64,000 bases of DNA from positions 349,659 through 413,658 of the forward strand of contig BQKD01000001.1 in the NCBI GenBank assembly GCA_022834735.1, in the 5' to 3' direction. Source of the DNA: Erysipelotrichaceae bacterium OPF54 (GTDB taxonomy: Bacteria > Bacillota_I > Bacilli_A > Erysipelotrichales > Erysipelotrichaceae). Position 1 is the first letter of the stretch. Each line of letters opens with the position of its first letter. The position numbers were made by a program, and so were the translations under genes. Under the pieces are notes generated by a model, which ran no database searches, was not told the origin of the DNA, and saw only the letters and a list, made by a program, of their open reading frames with translations. This document shows positions 25,747-34,056 of the stretch, piece by piece.

Positions 25747-25943
25747 GCATAAGGTATAAATGAAAATGTGTGATAATTATGTAAATAATATGTGAATGGC
25801 TCGTTTTTGGGCATTTTGTGGGGAACGAATACTAAAAAATGCACACTATTGTCTGATATAGGAACGAAAAATCAGATTTGTTCAATGTTTCCTGCTCGTT
25901 TTACGCATTTCATTATTGTAACAACGTTTTTCATATTTTCGTG

Positions 25944-25968
25944 TGCTATAATATATTCCAAATGGAGG
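25944..25968 (+). promoter_or_regulatory. murF promoter (extended -10) and Shine-Dalgarno
   Basis: TGCTATAAT at 25944-25952 is an extended -10; no good -35 is seen. GGAGG at 25964-25968 lies ten bases before the murF ATG, leaving a very short leader of about 20 bases. Confidence 0.6.
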
Positions 25969-25978
25969 CTCAGACGTT

Positions 25979-27343
25979 ATGATCGAAACAACATTGTCAC
26001 AAGTTGCACGGATGATGCAAAGCGGCATTTACGGCACATACGATGCCGATACATTGGTAAAAGGAGTCGTGATCGATTCACGGCAGGTCCGGGAAGGAAG
26101 CATGTATGTTCCTATGATCGGACAGAAAGCGGACGGGCATTCATTTATTGAGCAGGTCGCTCAAAAAGGAGCGGCACTGGCGTTCTGGCAGAAGGATCAT
26201 GTTCCGTATCCGGAATGTATCCCGCTGATCCTGGTCGACAATACGCAGGAGGCGCTGGCACGGCTGGCAAAAGCATATCTTGAAACGCTGGACGTAAAAG
26301 TGATCGGCGTGACCGGCTCGAACGGCAAGACAAGCTGCAAGGATATGCTGTTCAGCGTCTTCTCGCAGGAAAGAAAGACCCAGAAGACCCAGGGAAACCG
26401 CAACAACGAGATCGGGCTCCCTTTGACTGTGCTTGATCTGGATGCCGATACCGAAATCGCCGTGCTGGAAATGGGCATGGAAAACAAAGGGGAGATCGCT
26501 GCGCTTTGCGATATCGCGGCTCCTGATATTGCCATCATTACGACGATCGGCTCGGCCCATATGGAAAATCTCGGTTCCAAACTGGATATCGCGCAGGCCA
26601 AATGCGAAATATATGACGGACTCAAAGATGGCGGCCTTTTTATTTACAACAAGGATTGTCCGGAAATTGACGAGGTCCTTTCTTCCAGGCGGCTCGATCG
26701 TGATAAAAAGATCATGTCCTTTGGAAAGGAAGGCGATATCCGTATCGTATCGCCGATCGCGTACGACAACGAAGGGATCCGTTTTCTGACATCGGTCATG
26801 GATGCCGAGATCTCGCTCAGGGCGCTTGGAGACCATCAGGCCATGAATGCGCTGCCATGCATCCTTGCCGCGAAATACGAGGGGCTTGACGATGCCTCGA
26901 TCCTGAAAGGACTGGCGCAGCTTGAAATGACAAAGATGCGCACACAGCTCGTTTCTGCGAAAAAGGCGCGAATTCTCGATGATTCGTACAAATCGAATCC
27001 GGAAAGTGCCAGAGCGGCGATCGACACGCTCATGGAACTGCCGGGAACAAGACATATTGCCGTCCTGGGCGATATGCTCGACCTTGGCAAAGAGGAAAAC
27101 GAACTGCATGCCCGGATCGGGGCCTACGCAAAAGAAAAAGGGGTCGACGAGCTGTTTGCGTTCGGTCCGCTTTCGAAGCATACGGCCGATCAGTTCGGAA
27201 ACTGGTTCGAAACAAAAGATGAAATTGTGAACCATCTGCTTCCTTATCTGGAAGAAGATGCTGTGATATTGATAAAAGGAAGCCGCGCAATGAGCATGGA
27301 CTCGATTGTGGCGGATCTAACTGGAGGTTGTAAAAATGTCTAA
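25979..27343 (+). CDS. murF: MurF, UDP-MurNAc-tripeptide:D-Ala-D-X ligase
   Basis: MurF joins a D-alanyl dipeptide (or D-Ala-D-Ser) to UDP-MurNAc-tripeptide in the cytoplasm, the last step of the soluble wall precursor. The 454-residue protein has the Mur-ligase ATP site GVTGSNGKTSCKDM near residue 110, the EMGMENKGEIAAL segment, DDSYKSNPESARAAID and the C-terminal AVLGDMLDLGKEE block. It overlaps ddl by 8 bases. The order murF-ddl-alr-acyltransferase places all steps that decide the end of the stem peptide in one operon. Confidence 0.95.
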   Translation: MIETTLSQVARMMQSGIYGTYDADTLVKGVVIDSRQVREGSMYVPMIGQKADGHSFIEQVAQKGAALAFWQKDHVPYPECIPLILVDNTQEALARLAKAYLETLDVKVIGVTGSNGKTSCKDMLFSVFSQERKTQKTQGNRNNEIGLPLTVLDLDADTEIAVLEMGMENKGEIAALCDIAAPDIAIITTIGSAHMENLGSKLDIAQAKCEIYDGLKDGGLFIYNKDCPEIDEVLSSRRLDRDKKIMSFGKEGDIRIVSPIAYDNEGIRFLTSVMDAEISLRALGDHQAMNALPCILAAKYEGLDDASILKGLAQLEMTKMRTQLVSAKKARILDDSYKSNPESARAAIDTLMELPGTRHIAVLGDMLDLGKEENELHARIGAYAKEKGVDELFAFGPLSKHTADQFGNWFETKDEIVNHLLPYLEEDAVILIKGSRAMSMDSIVADLTGGCKNV

Positions 27344-28388
27344 ATTGAAATTAGGAGTTGTGTTTGGCGGACAGAGCAGCGAGTATTCGGTTTCCCTGCA
27401 TTCGGCTGGAAGCTTTCTGCACCAGATCCATGCCGAACAGTACGATATGACATGGATCGCGATCGACAAGACCGGTCATTTCTTTATTTACCACGGGCCG
27501 ATCGAAGCCATCGAGCACGATGAATGGAAACAGGAGCAGTATGTGCACCGCTGCGCCTGGGTGCATAAAGGGGTATACGATCTGGATGAGCAGATCTTTA
27601 TTCCTCTCGATGTCATCTTCCCGGTCCTCCATGGCAAGAACGGCGAGGACGGCGCGCTGCAGGGCATGTGCGAAATGATGAACATCCACTATGTAGGCTG
27701 CGATATCCTTTCGAGCGCCATGTGCATGGACAAGGAAATCATGCATATCCTGTGTGATGAGGCGGGGATCCCGTGCGCGGATTATGTATGTCTGAAAAAG
27801 CGGGAGCCGCAGCCGACGTTCGCGGAGATCGAGGAGAAGATCGCGCTGCCTTGGATCGTCAAGCCGTGCAATGCGGGAAGCAGTTACGGCGTGCATTTTG
27901 TCGAAAACGAGGAAGAGTTCGACAAAGCGTGCGAAGATGCGTTTTTCTATGACGGACGAGGAAAGATCCTTGTCGAGAAGGCGATCGACGGATTCGAGAT
28001 CGGCTGCGCGGTCATGGGCAACGACCATATCGAAACAGGCAGTGTCGATGAAATCGAGATCGAAGCGGCGTTCTTTGACTTTGAAGGCAAATACGCGATG
28101 AAGGGTGCCGAGATCCATTGCCCGGCACGGCTCGAGCCGAACCTGTTCGAGGCGGCGCAGATGCTGGCCAAGGACGCCTATCGCACGATGGGGTGTACAG
28201 GACTGGCCCGTGTCGATATGTTCGTGACAGCAGAGAACGAGATCGTTCTTAACGAGCTGAACACGATTCCCGGATTTACAGCGACTTCCCGTTATCCGTC
28301 CATGATGGCTACTGCAGGACTTTCTTTCAGCGATCTGATCGACCGGCTGATCGGGCTGGCTATGGAGCGGCAGGTAAGTGCATGTTAA
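27336..28388 (+). CDS. ddl: D-Ala-D-X ligase, VanC/VanG-like
   Basis: This 350-residue ATP-grasp enzyme joins D-alanine to a second D-residue. Core motifs are VFGGQSSEYSVSLHSA, FPVLHGKNGEDGALQG, VGCDILSSAMCMDK and LNELNTIPGFTATSRYP. Compared from memory with known ligases, stretches such as CAVMGNDHIETGSVDEIE and FFDFEGKYAMKGAEIHCPAR follow VanG/VanC D-Ala-D-Ser ligases more closely than common Ddl. With a racemase carrying the serine-racemase Asn directly downstream, D-Ser is a likely second substrate. It overlaps murF and alr. A plain D-Ala-D-Ala ligase remains possible. Confidence 0.9.
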   Translation: MSKLKLGVVFGGQSSEYSVSLHSAGSFLHQIHAEQYDMTWIAIDKTGHFFIYHGPIEAIEHDEWKQEQYVHRCAWVHKGVYDLDEQIFIPLDVIFPVLHGKNGEDGALQGMCEMMNIHYVGCDILSSAMCMDKEIMHILCDEAGIPCADYVCLKKREPQPTFAEIEEKIALPWIVKPCNAGSSYGVHFVENEEEFDKACEDAFFYDGRGKILVEKAIDGFEIGCAVMGNDHIETGSVDEIEIEAAFFDFEGKYAMKGAEIHCPARLEPNLFEAAQMLAKDAYRTMGCTGLARVDMFVTAENEIVLNELNTIPGFTATSRYPSMMATAGLSFSDLIDRLIGLAMERQVSAC

Positions 28389-29524
28389 AAGCGTACAGCC
28401 GGGCATGGTGCGAGATCGATTACGATGCGATCGCCCACAATGTCGATGAAGTAAGAAAACTGGTCGGAAATACGAAGATCATCGGGATCGTGAAGGCCAA
28501 TGCGTACGGTCTTGGCGCGGTGGAATGTTCGAGAGCGCTTCAGAAGGCGGGGATCCGTTTTTTCGGTGTTTCAAGCGTTGACGAGGCGGTGGAACTGCGC
28601 GAAAACGGGATCGAAGACGATATCCTGATCCTGGGGTATACGCCGCCGGAACATTTCGGCAAGCTGGTGCGCTACGGTCTGATCCAGTCGCTTGTTTCCA
28701 ATGCGTACGCGCATAAGCTTGAAGAGTATGCGGCAGCTGGCAATGCGACGATCCGGGCGCATGCCAAGCTCGACACCGGAATGAACCGTACCGGGATCAT
28801 CTATCAGCCGGACCACAAGCATTTTGACGAACTGAAAGATGTGTATCATCTGGATCATATCCGGGTCGAAGGCATTTTCAGCCATTTTCCGGTCAGCGAC
28901 GATCTGAATGAAGATGCGGTCGCGTTCACAAAACGGCAGATCGAGCTGTTCGACGAAGCGATCGAACGGCTGAAAGCTGAAAATATCGATCCGGGCGCAC
29001 GCCATATCCAGAACAGCTACGGGATCCTGAACTATATGGATCTTGGATATGACTACTGCCGTCCGGGACTTCTGTACATGGGTGTAACGAGCGATGACGA
29101 AGTAGAGATCCAGAGCGCTCCGGATTTTATTCCGATCCTTTCGATCTATGCCAACGTGAGTGTCGTGAAATGGCTCAAGCCTGGAGAAACGGTCAGCTAC
29201 GGAAGACATTTCAAGGCCGAGAAGCCGACCAAGGTGGCGACCGTGTCGATCGGTTATGCGGACGGGCTGCCCCGCATCCTTTCCAATCAGGGACTGAAGG
29301 TTCGTGTGAACGGCGTCCTGTGCGAACTGATCGGCAATATCTGCATGGATCAGTGCATGGTGGATGTGACAGATGTCGAAAATGTGCAGGAAGGAGATGT
29401 GGTGTGCTTTATCGGGGAAGGCCTGACAGTCGACCGCATCACCCGGGCTGCGCATACGATCAATAACGAAACGCTGACATCGATTGCTGCGCGCATGCCG
29501 CGTCTGGAAAAAAGAAATAAATAA
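28382..29524 (+). CDS. alr: Alanine/serine racemase, VanT-type active site
   Basis: This 380-residue fold-III PLP racemase interconverts L- and D-amino acids. The PLP lysine lies in IVKANAYGLGA (about 38) and the catalytic Tyr in GETVSYGRHF. At the substrate-binding Tyr of alanine racemases (TINYE in the Geobacillus enzyme, Tyr354) this protein has TINNE: Asn362, codon 29465-29467. The same Tyr-to-Asn change is known to favour serine in VanT racemases. The HIQNSYGILNYMDLGYDYCR stretch also recalls VanT. It lies between a VanG-like ligase and a VanT-like membrane acyltransferase, so D-serine production is the best guess. Confidence 0.9.
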   Translation: MLKAYSRAWCEIDYDAIAHNVDEVRKLVGNTKIIGIVKANAYGLGAVECSRALQKAGIRFFGVSSVDEAVELRENGIEDDILILGYTPPEHFGKLVRYGLIQSLVSNAYAHKLEEYAAAGNATIRAHAKLDTGMNRTGIIYQPDHKHFDELKDVYHLDHIRVEGIFSHFPVSDDLNEDAVAFTKRQIELFDEAIERLKAENIDPGARHIQNSYGILNYMDLGYDYCRPGLLYMGVTSDDEVEIQSAPDFIPILSIYANVSVVKWLKPGETVSYGRHFKAEKPTKVATVSIGYADGLPRILSNQGLKVRVNGVLCELIGNICMDQCMVDVTDVENVQEGDVVCFIGEGLTVDRITRAAHTINNETLTSIAARMPRLEKRNK

Positions 29525-29535
29525 AAGAGGGGAAA

Positions 29536-30549
29536 ATGAGGGGAAAAAAACAATTTGCGGCGATCGATATCGCCCGTTATGTGTCGGCGCTTCTTGTGGT
29601 CTGCATCCACGTGTATCCGTTTGCAGGCATTTCGGAAACGTTCAATACGTATTTTATCCAGACGGTGTGCCGTCTGGCTGTGCCGTTCTACTTCGTGGTT
29701 TCCGGCTACTTCTTTTTTCGCAAATGGGGAAGCGAAGAGGAAAACGAAGAGCATTTCCGTCATTATGAATGGCGGATCACCAAGCTGTATCTGATCTGGT
29801 CCGTCATTTATGTGCCGTATGTCATCTGGAACTATGCGTCGCAGGGATTTTCGTTTCTGAATATCATAGCCTATGTCCGCGATTTCTTTATGGCAGGCAG
29901 CTATTATCACTTGTGGTTCCTGCCGGCACTGATCTTCGGCATGCTGATCGTATATACGGCTTATACGAAAAAGGGGCTTGGCTTTACGCTCAAGCTTTCG
30001 CTCGTTCTGTATCTGATGGGGTATCTTATCAATGTGTATGCGCCTTTGTGGGAAAAGCTTCCCTATGTGTCGGTGCTGTATGGCTTCTTTACGAAAACGA
30101 TGGTCACTGCGCGCAACGGCCTCTTTTTCGGGCCGATGTATTTGTCGCTCGGACTTCTGCTGGCACGGACAAGACGTCTGAGACCGCAGGTCAGCTTTTC
30201 GCTGTTCGGCGTATCTTTCGTGCTTCTTGCGCTTGAGGTCACGCTGTACATCCGTCTTGGGATCATGTACGATCTGAGCTGCATGTTCCTCATGCTTGTG
30301 CCGGCAACGTATTTTCTGGTCAACGGCCTGCTGGCTGTGAAGATGCCTTACCGGCAGCAGTACAAGATCATGCGGTATGATTCGCTGCTGATCTATACTT
30401 CGCACATTTTATTTGTAAGGATCCTGTTCATCCTGTTCCCGGATGCCAATCTGGTCGTGTACTTCGCCACCCTGGCCCTGTCGCAGCTGTTCGCTTCGCT
30501 GGTCGTGCGCGGAAAGGAACGCTTCCCGATCCTGAACAATCTGATCTGA
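29536..30549 (+). CDS. Acyltransferase-3 membrane protein like the VanT membrane domain
   Basis: The 337-residue protein has about ten membrane helices and belongs to acyltransferase family 3. The start (FAAIDIARYVSALLVVCIHVYPF) and RLAVPFYFVVSGYFFF closely recall the membrane half of VanT serine racemases, thought to take up L-serine, although there it is fused in front of the racemase. Here it is a separate gene 11 bases after the racemase, with GAGGGG before its ATG. I infer a split VanT: racemase and membrane partner as two chains. O-acetylation of a glycan is the alternative. Confidence 0.85.
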   Translation: MRGKKQFAAIDIARYVSALLVVCIHVYPFAGISETFNTYFIQTVCRLAVPFYFVVSGYFFFRKWGSEEENEEHFRHYEWRITKLYLIWSVIYVPYVIWNYASQGFSFLNIIAYVRDFFMAGSYYHLWFLPALIFGMLIVYTAYTKKGLGFTLKLSLVLYLMGYLINVYAPLWEKLPYVSVLYGFFTKTMVTARNGLFFGPMYLSLGLLLARTRRLRPQVSFSLFGVSFVLLALEVTLYIRLGIMYDLSCMFLMLVPATYFLVNGLLAVKMPYRQQYKIMRYDSLLIYTSHILFVRILFILFPDANLVVYFATLALSQLFASLVVRGKERFPILNNLI

Positions 30550-30574
30550 GTCTGCTCTGGCAGGCTTTTTTTTG
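30549..30574 (+). terminator. Terminator of the murF operon
   Basis: AGTCTGC and GCAGGCT (one wobble) with a TCTG loop are followed by eight T. Confidence 0.85.
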
Positions 30575-30639
30575 TTTGCCGGCAAGCATTGTCATACGAA
30601 AAATGATTCGTTAGAATAGAAAAAAAGAAAGGAATCGAT

Positions 30640-32076
30640 ATGAAATATGATGTGATCATAATTGGTGCGGGCGTGAGCGGCTGCGCTGTGGCCAGGGAGC
30701 TGGCAAAGACAGATCTGCGCATCATGGTCCTCGAAAAAGAGGAGGATGTATGCGAAGGAACGTCCAAAGCCAATTCGGGAATTGTTCATGCCGGCTATGA
30801 TGCGATGCCGGGCACCTTGAAAGCGAAACTGAATGTGCGCGGCAACGAGATGATGGCCAGGCTTTCTGAAGAGCTTGCGTTTGATTTTATCCGTAACGGT
30901 TCGCTTGTTCTCTGTTTTGACGAAAGGGGCAGAAAGCAGATCGAAGAACTGTATGAAAGAGGAAAGGCGAACAAGGTGCCGGACCTGGAAATCTGGGAAA
31001 GGGAGCGGATCCTTGAAGAGGAGCCGAATGTGAACGAAGAGGTCGTGTGCGCCTTGCATGCCCCTACGGCCGGGATTGTCTGCCCGTTTGGCATGAATAT
31101 CGCGCTGGCAGAAAATGCGGCTGATAATGGCGTCCGGTTTGTATTCAATGAAAGGGCAGAGCATTTTGAGCGTACGCAAAACGGCTGGAAGATCAATGGA
31201 AAATACGACAGCGAAATTGTCATCAATGCGGCGGGTGTGTATGCCGGTCATGTACACGATGCGGTGAGTAAAGAGAAAATAGAGATCCGGCCAAGAAAAG
31301 GCGAATACTTTCTACTGGATCATGAGGCGAAAGGACTGGCTTCGCATACGTTGTTCCAGCTGCCCGGTCCGTATGGCAAAGGGGTTCTCATCGCGCCGAC
31401 CGTGCACGAGAATATTCTTGTTGGGCCGACAGCGGATTTTACGGATAATTTCGAAGAAACAAATACGACCATGCCCGGTCTGGAAAGGATCCGCTCTCTT
31501 GCGGCAAACACGATCAGAAACATTCCGTATCATTCGGTCATCACGTCTTTTGCGGGCCTGCGGGCAGTCGGAAATACGAAAGATTTTATCATTCAGGAAA
31601 GTGTGCCGGGCTGGATCGATGTGGCGGCTATCGAGTCGCCGGGATTGACGAGCGCGCCGGCTATTGGCGAAATGGTGGCGGAAATGGTTCGAAAAAGGCT
31701 GCATCCAGAAAAGAAGGCGGACTTTGTTTCGAAAAGAAAAGGGTTCGTGAATGTGAAGAAGCTTTCGAAAGAAGAGTGGAACGAGCTGATCGAAAAGGAC
31801 AAGGCGTACGGAAAGATCGTGTGCCGCTGCGAGATGGTAACGGAAGGACAGGTCCGGGATGCGTGCAATCGTTCGGTCCCGGCAAGTAGCACGGACGGGA
31901 TCAAGCGGCGTGTCCGGGCGGGCATGGGCCGCTGTCAGGGAGGATTCTGCCTGCCTAGGGTCATGGAGATCGTTGCTGAATGCACGGACGGCTCCATGGA
32001 AAAGGTACAGAAGGCGGGAGCGGAAAGCGTGTATATTACGGGAAAGAACAAGGAGGATCTGGATGGAGTTCGATAA
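30640..32076 (+). CDS. GlpA-like FAD oxidoreductase with BFD-type [2Fe-2S] domain
   Basis: The 478-residue protein has a DAO-fold FAD domain (YDVIIIGAGVSGCAVARELA, SKANSGIVHAGYD) and a C-terminal BFD-like iron-sulfur domain with Cys residues in VCRCEMVT and GRCQGGFC. Proteins of this type in Bacillota are annotated as glycerol-3-phosphate dehydrogenase-like. The next two genes, a second FAD oxidoreductase and a DUF1667 protein, complete a known triad. It overlaps its neighbour by 14 bases. The electron acceptor and exact substrate are not shown by the sequence. Confidence 0.88.
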   Translation: MKYDVIIIGAGVSGCAVARELAKTDLRIMVLEKEEDVCEGTSKANSGIVHAGYDAMPGTLKAKLNVRGNEMMARLSEELAFDFIRNGSLVLCFDERGRKQIEELYERGKANKVPDLEIWERERILEEEPNVNEEVVCALHAPTAGIVCPFGMNIALAENAADNGVRFVFNERAEHFERTQNGWKINGKYDSEIVINAAGVYAGHVHDAVSKEKIEIRPRKGEYFLLDHEAKGLASHTLFQLPGPYGKGVLIAPTVHENILVGPTADFTDNFEETNTTMPGLERIRSLAANTIRNIPYHSVITSFAGLRAVGNTKDFIIQESVPGWIDVAAIESPGLTSAPAIGEMVAEMVRKRLHPEKKADFVSKRKGFVNVKKLSKEEWNELIEKDKAYGKIVCRCEMVTEGQVRDACNRSVPASSTDGIKRRVRAGMGRCQGGFCLPRVMEIVAECTDGSMEKVQKAGAESVYITGKNKEDLDGVR

Positions 32077-33328
32077 AAAACAGCTGGTCGTGATCGGGGG
32101 AGGTCCGGCGGGACTTGCGGCTGCGAGCGCTGCGAAAAAGGCGGGCCTGGATGACATCGTGATCCTGGAGCGGGACGAGTGTCTGGGCGGCATCCTGAAT
32201 CAGTGTATCCATAACGGGTTTGGCCTGCATACGTTTCATGAGGAGCTGACGGGTCCTGAATATGCGCAGCGTTTCATTGACGAGGTGAAAGATCTGGGCA
32301 TCGATTGCCTTCTGAATACGATGGTCCTTGATCTGGATGCAGATAAAAAGGTGACGTTCGTGAATGAAAACGGTCTGCAGACAATACAGGCTGATTCGAT
32401 CGTTCTTGCAATGGGATGCAGGGAACGTCCCCGGGGCGCGCTTAATATTCCCGGATACCGGCCGGCTGGCATTTACTCGGCGGGAACGGCGCAGAAGCTG
32501 GTCAATATCGACGGCCTCATGCCGGGCAGAAATGTCGTGATCCTTGGATCGGGGGATATTGGCCTGATCATGGCGCGAAGGATGAGCCTGGAAGGGGCGA
32601 AAGTGCATGTGGTGGCGGAGCTGATGCCGTATTCGGGCGGACTGAAGCGCAATATCGTGCAGTGCCTGGATGATTTCGGGATCCCGCTCAAGCTTTCGCA
32701 TACGATCGTGGATATCAAAGGAAAAGAGCGGGTGGAACGTGTCGTTCTGACGCAGGTCGACGAAAACCGAAGGCCGGTCGCAGGAACGGAAGTCGAATAT
32801 CCGTGCGATACGCTGCTGCTGAGCTGCGGGCTGATCCCGGAAAACGAGCTGTCGAAAAAGGCGCATATTAAAATGAATACGGTCACAAATGGTCCGCTTG
32901 TGAATGAATCATTGGAAACAAGCGTGCCGGGCGTGTTTGCGTGCGGCAACGTGCTGCATGTGCATGATCTGGTGGATTTCGTTTCGCAGGAAGCGGCTGT
33001 GGCAGGAAGAAGGGCGGCGCAGTATGTGCTGAAGGATCTGCCGGACACAAAACAGGAAATCGGGATCAAGACAAGGGGGATCGTGCGGTATACGGTGCCT
33101 GGAACGATCGATCCGGATCGGATGGCGGAGGAACAGGTCGTTCGTTTCCGTGTGGGCGAGGTCATGCAAAACGGATCGATCAATGTGTGGCTGGATGACA
33201 GAAGAATGGTCCATAAAAAGCGTCGGGTCATGGCGCCGGGCGAAATGGAGCAGGTGATCCTGAAAAAAGAATGGTTTGATGATCCGGTCAATACGATCGT
33301 GATCGAAAGCGGAAAGGAGAAGGAATGA
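32063..33328 (+). CDS. NAD(P)/FAD-dependent oxidoreductase of the GlpA-DUF1667 triad
   Basis: This 421-residue flavoprotein has FAD-binding GGGPAGLAAASAAKKAG at the N-terminus, CLGGILNQCIHNGFG just after it, and an internal NAD site VILGSGDIGLIMARRM near residue 160, as in thioredoxin-reductase-like subunits. Start 32063 follows AGGAGG and removes the long open frame that extends into the previous gene. It overlaps DUF1667 by 4 bases. Confidence 0.9.
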   Translation: MEFDKKQLVVIGGGPAGLAAASAAKKAGLDDIVILERDECLGGILNQCIHNGFGLHTFHEELTGPEYAQRFIDEVKDLGIDCLLNTMVLDLDADKKVTFVNENGLQTIQADSIVLAMGCRERPRGALNIPGYRPAGIYSAGTAQKLVNIDGLMPGRNVVILGSGDIGLIMARRMSLEGAKVHVVAELMPYSGGLKRNIVQCLDDFGIPLKLSHTIVDIKGKERVERVVLTQVDENRRPVAGTEVEYPCDTLLLSCGLIPENELSKKAHIKMNTVTNGPLVNESLETSVPGVFACGNVLHVHDLVDFVSQEAAVAGRRAAQYVLKDLPDTKQEIGIKTRGIVRYTVPGTIDPDRMAEEQVVRFRVGEVMQNGSINVWLDDRRMVHKKRRVMAPGEMEQVILKKEWFDDPVNTIVIESGKEKE

Positions 33329-33696
33329 TCAGACATCTGACATGCATCAATTGTCCGCTTGGCTGTGCGCTGTGTGTCACAGTGGACGAAGATACAAAGA
33401 ATATCCTGGTCACGGGCAATACGTGTCCGAGAGGGAAGACATACGGGATCAGCGAGGTGACGGATCCAAAGCGTATGGTGACGTCGACTGTTTTCGTAAA
33501 AAAAGGCGTCCAGAACGTAGTTTCCTGCAAAACAGAAAGGCCGGTTTCGAAAGAGAAGATCTTTCATGTGATGAATGCGCTGAAAAATACGGTGGTCGAA
33601 GCGCCTGTGCAGCTCGGGGATGTACTGATCGAGGATGTGGCGGATACGGGGATCCGTATTGTGGCGACAAGGAATGTGGAGAAAAAACAAGGATGA
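33325..33696 (+). CDS. DUF1667 protein, partner of the FAD oxidoreductases
   Basis: The 123-residue protein has two Cys pairs at its start (CINCPLGCALC) and GNTCPRGKTYG, which could bind a metal or Fe-S cluster, followed by the VTSTVFVKKG and CKTERPVSKEKIF segments of DUF1667. It is the third member of the triad and probably mediates electron transfer. Its stop codon overlaps the next ATG. Confidence 0.9.
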   Translation: MIRHLTCINCPLGCALCVTVDEDTKNILVTGNTCPRGKTYGISEVTDPKRMVTSTVFVKKGVQNVVSCKTERPVSKEKIFHVMNALKNTVVEAPVQLGDVLIEDVADTGIRIVATRNVEKKQG

Positions 33697-33995
33697 GCAG
33701 GCAGGATAACGGATTTCTATTCTCTTTTTTACTGATGAAAAAAATAGAAGCGGATAAAAGAAGAAAAAAAGAGCAATGGCGTAAAAATGCTGTAGATGGT
33801 GATTATTATGATATCGATCCGCAGGAATATGAATCCGAAGACGAGTATCTTTCTGCTCTGGAAGATCAATATGGATGGCGTGATTACTATAGAGGAGATT
33901 GGCGCACTGTAAGAATTGATCCAGATGACTACGAAACGGAAGATGAGTATCTTGAGGCGCGTGAAGCGTTGCTGGAAGAGGAAGATTGGGAGTAA
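33693..33995 (+). CDS. Small acidic protein with a duplicated DPxxYExEDEYL motif
   Basis: This 100-residue protein starts at an ATG overlapping the DUF1667 stop. It begins with a hydrophobic and basic stretch (FLFSFLLMKKIEADKRRKK), then is very acidic and aromatic, with the motif DPQEYESEDEYLSA repeated as DPDDYETEDEYLEA. Such repeats occur in many small Bacillota proteins of unknown role. Coupling to the redox triad may be accidental. Confidence 0.65.
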   Translation: MSRQDNGFLFSFLLMKKIEADKRRKKEQWRKNAVDGDYYDIDPQEYESEDEYLSALEDQYGWRDYYRGDWRTVRIDPDDYETEDEYLEAREALLEEEDWE

Positions 33996-34018
33996 AAATA
34001 TTTTTGAAAACCCAAAAG

Positions 34019-34048
34019 AAGCCGGGCAATGTGTGCTCCGGCTTTTGT
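34019..34048. terminator. Terminator between converging units
   Basis: AAGCCGG and CCGGCTT (7-bp stem, 12-base loop) followed by TTGTGTTGTG. Confidence 0.65.
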
Positions 34049-34056
34049 GTTGTGTT

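Noticed and set aside
31859-32062. 68-residue N-terminal extension of the second FAD oxidoreductase
   Set aside because: It overlaps the Fe-S domain coding region of the preceding gene; the FAD motif and AGGAGG support the start at 32063.
33342-33692. 217-residue frame starting inside the DUF1667 gene
   Set aside because: Its first half is an alternative-frame shadow of DUF1667; only the part from 33693 is supported.
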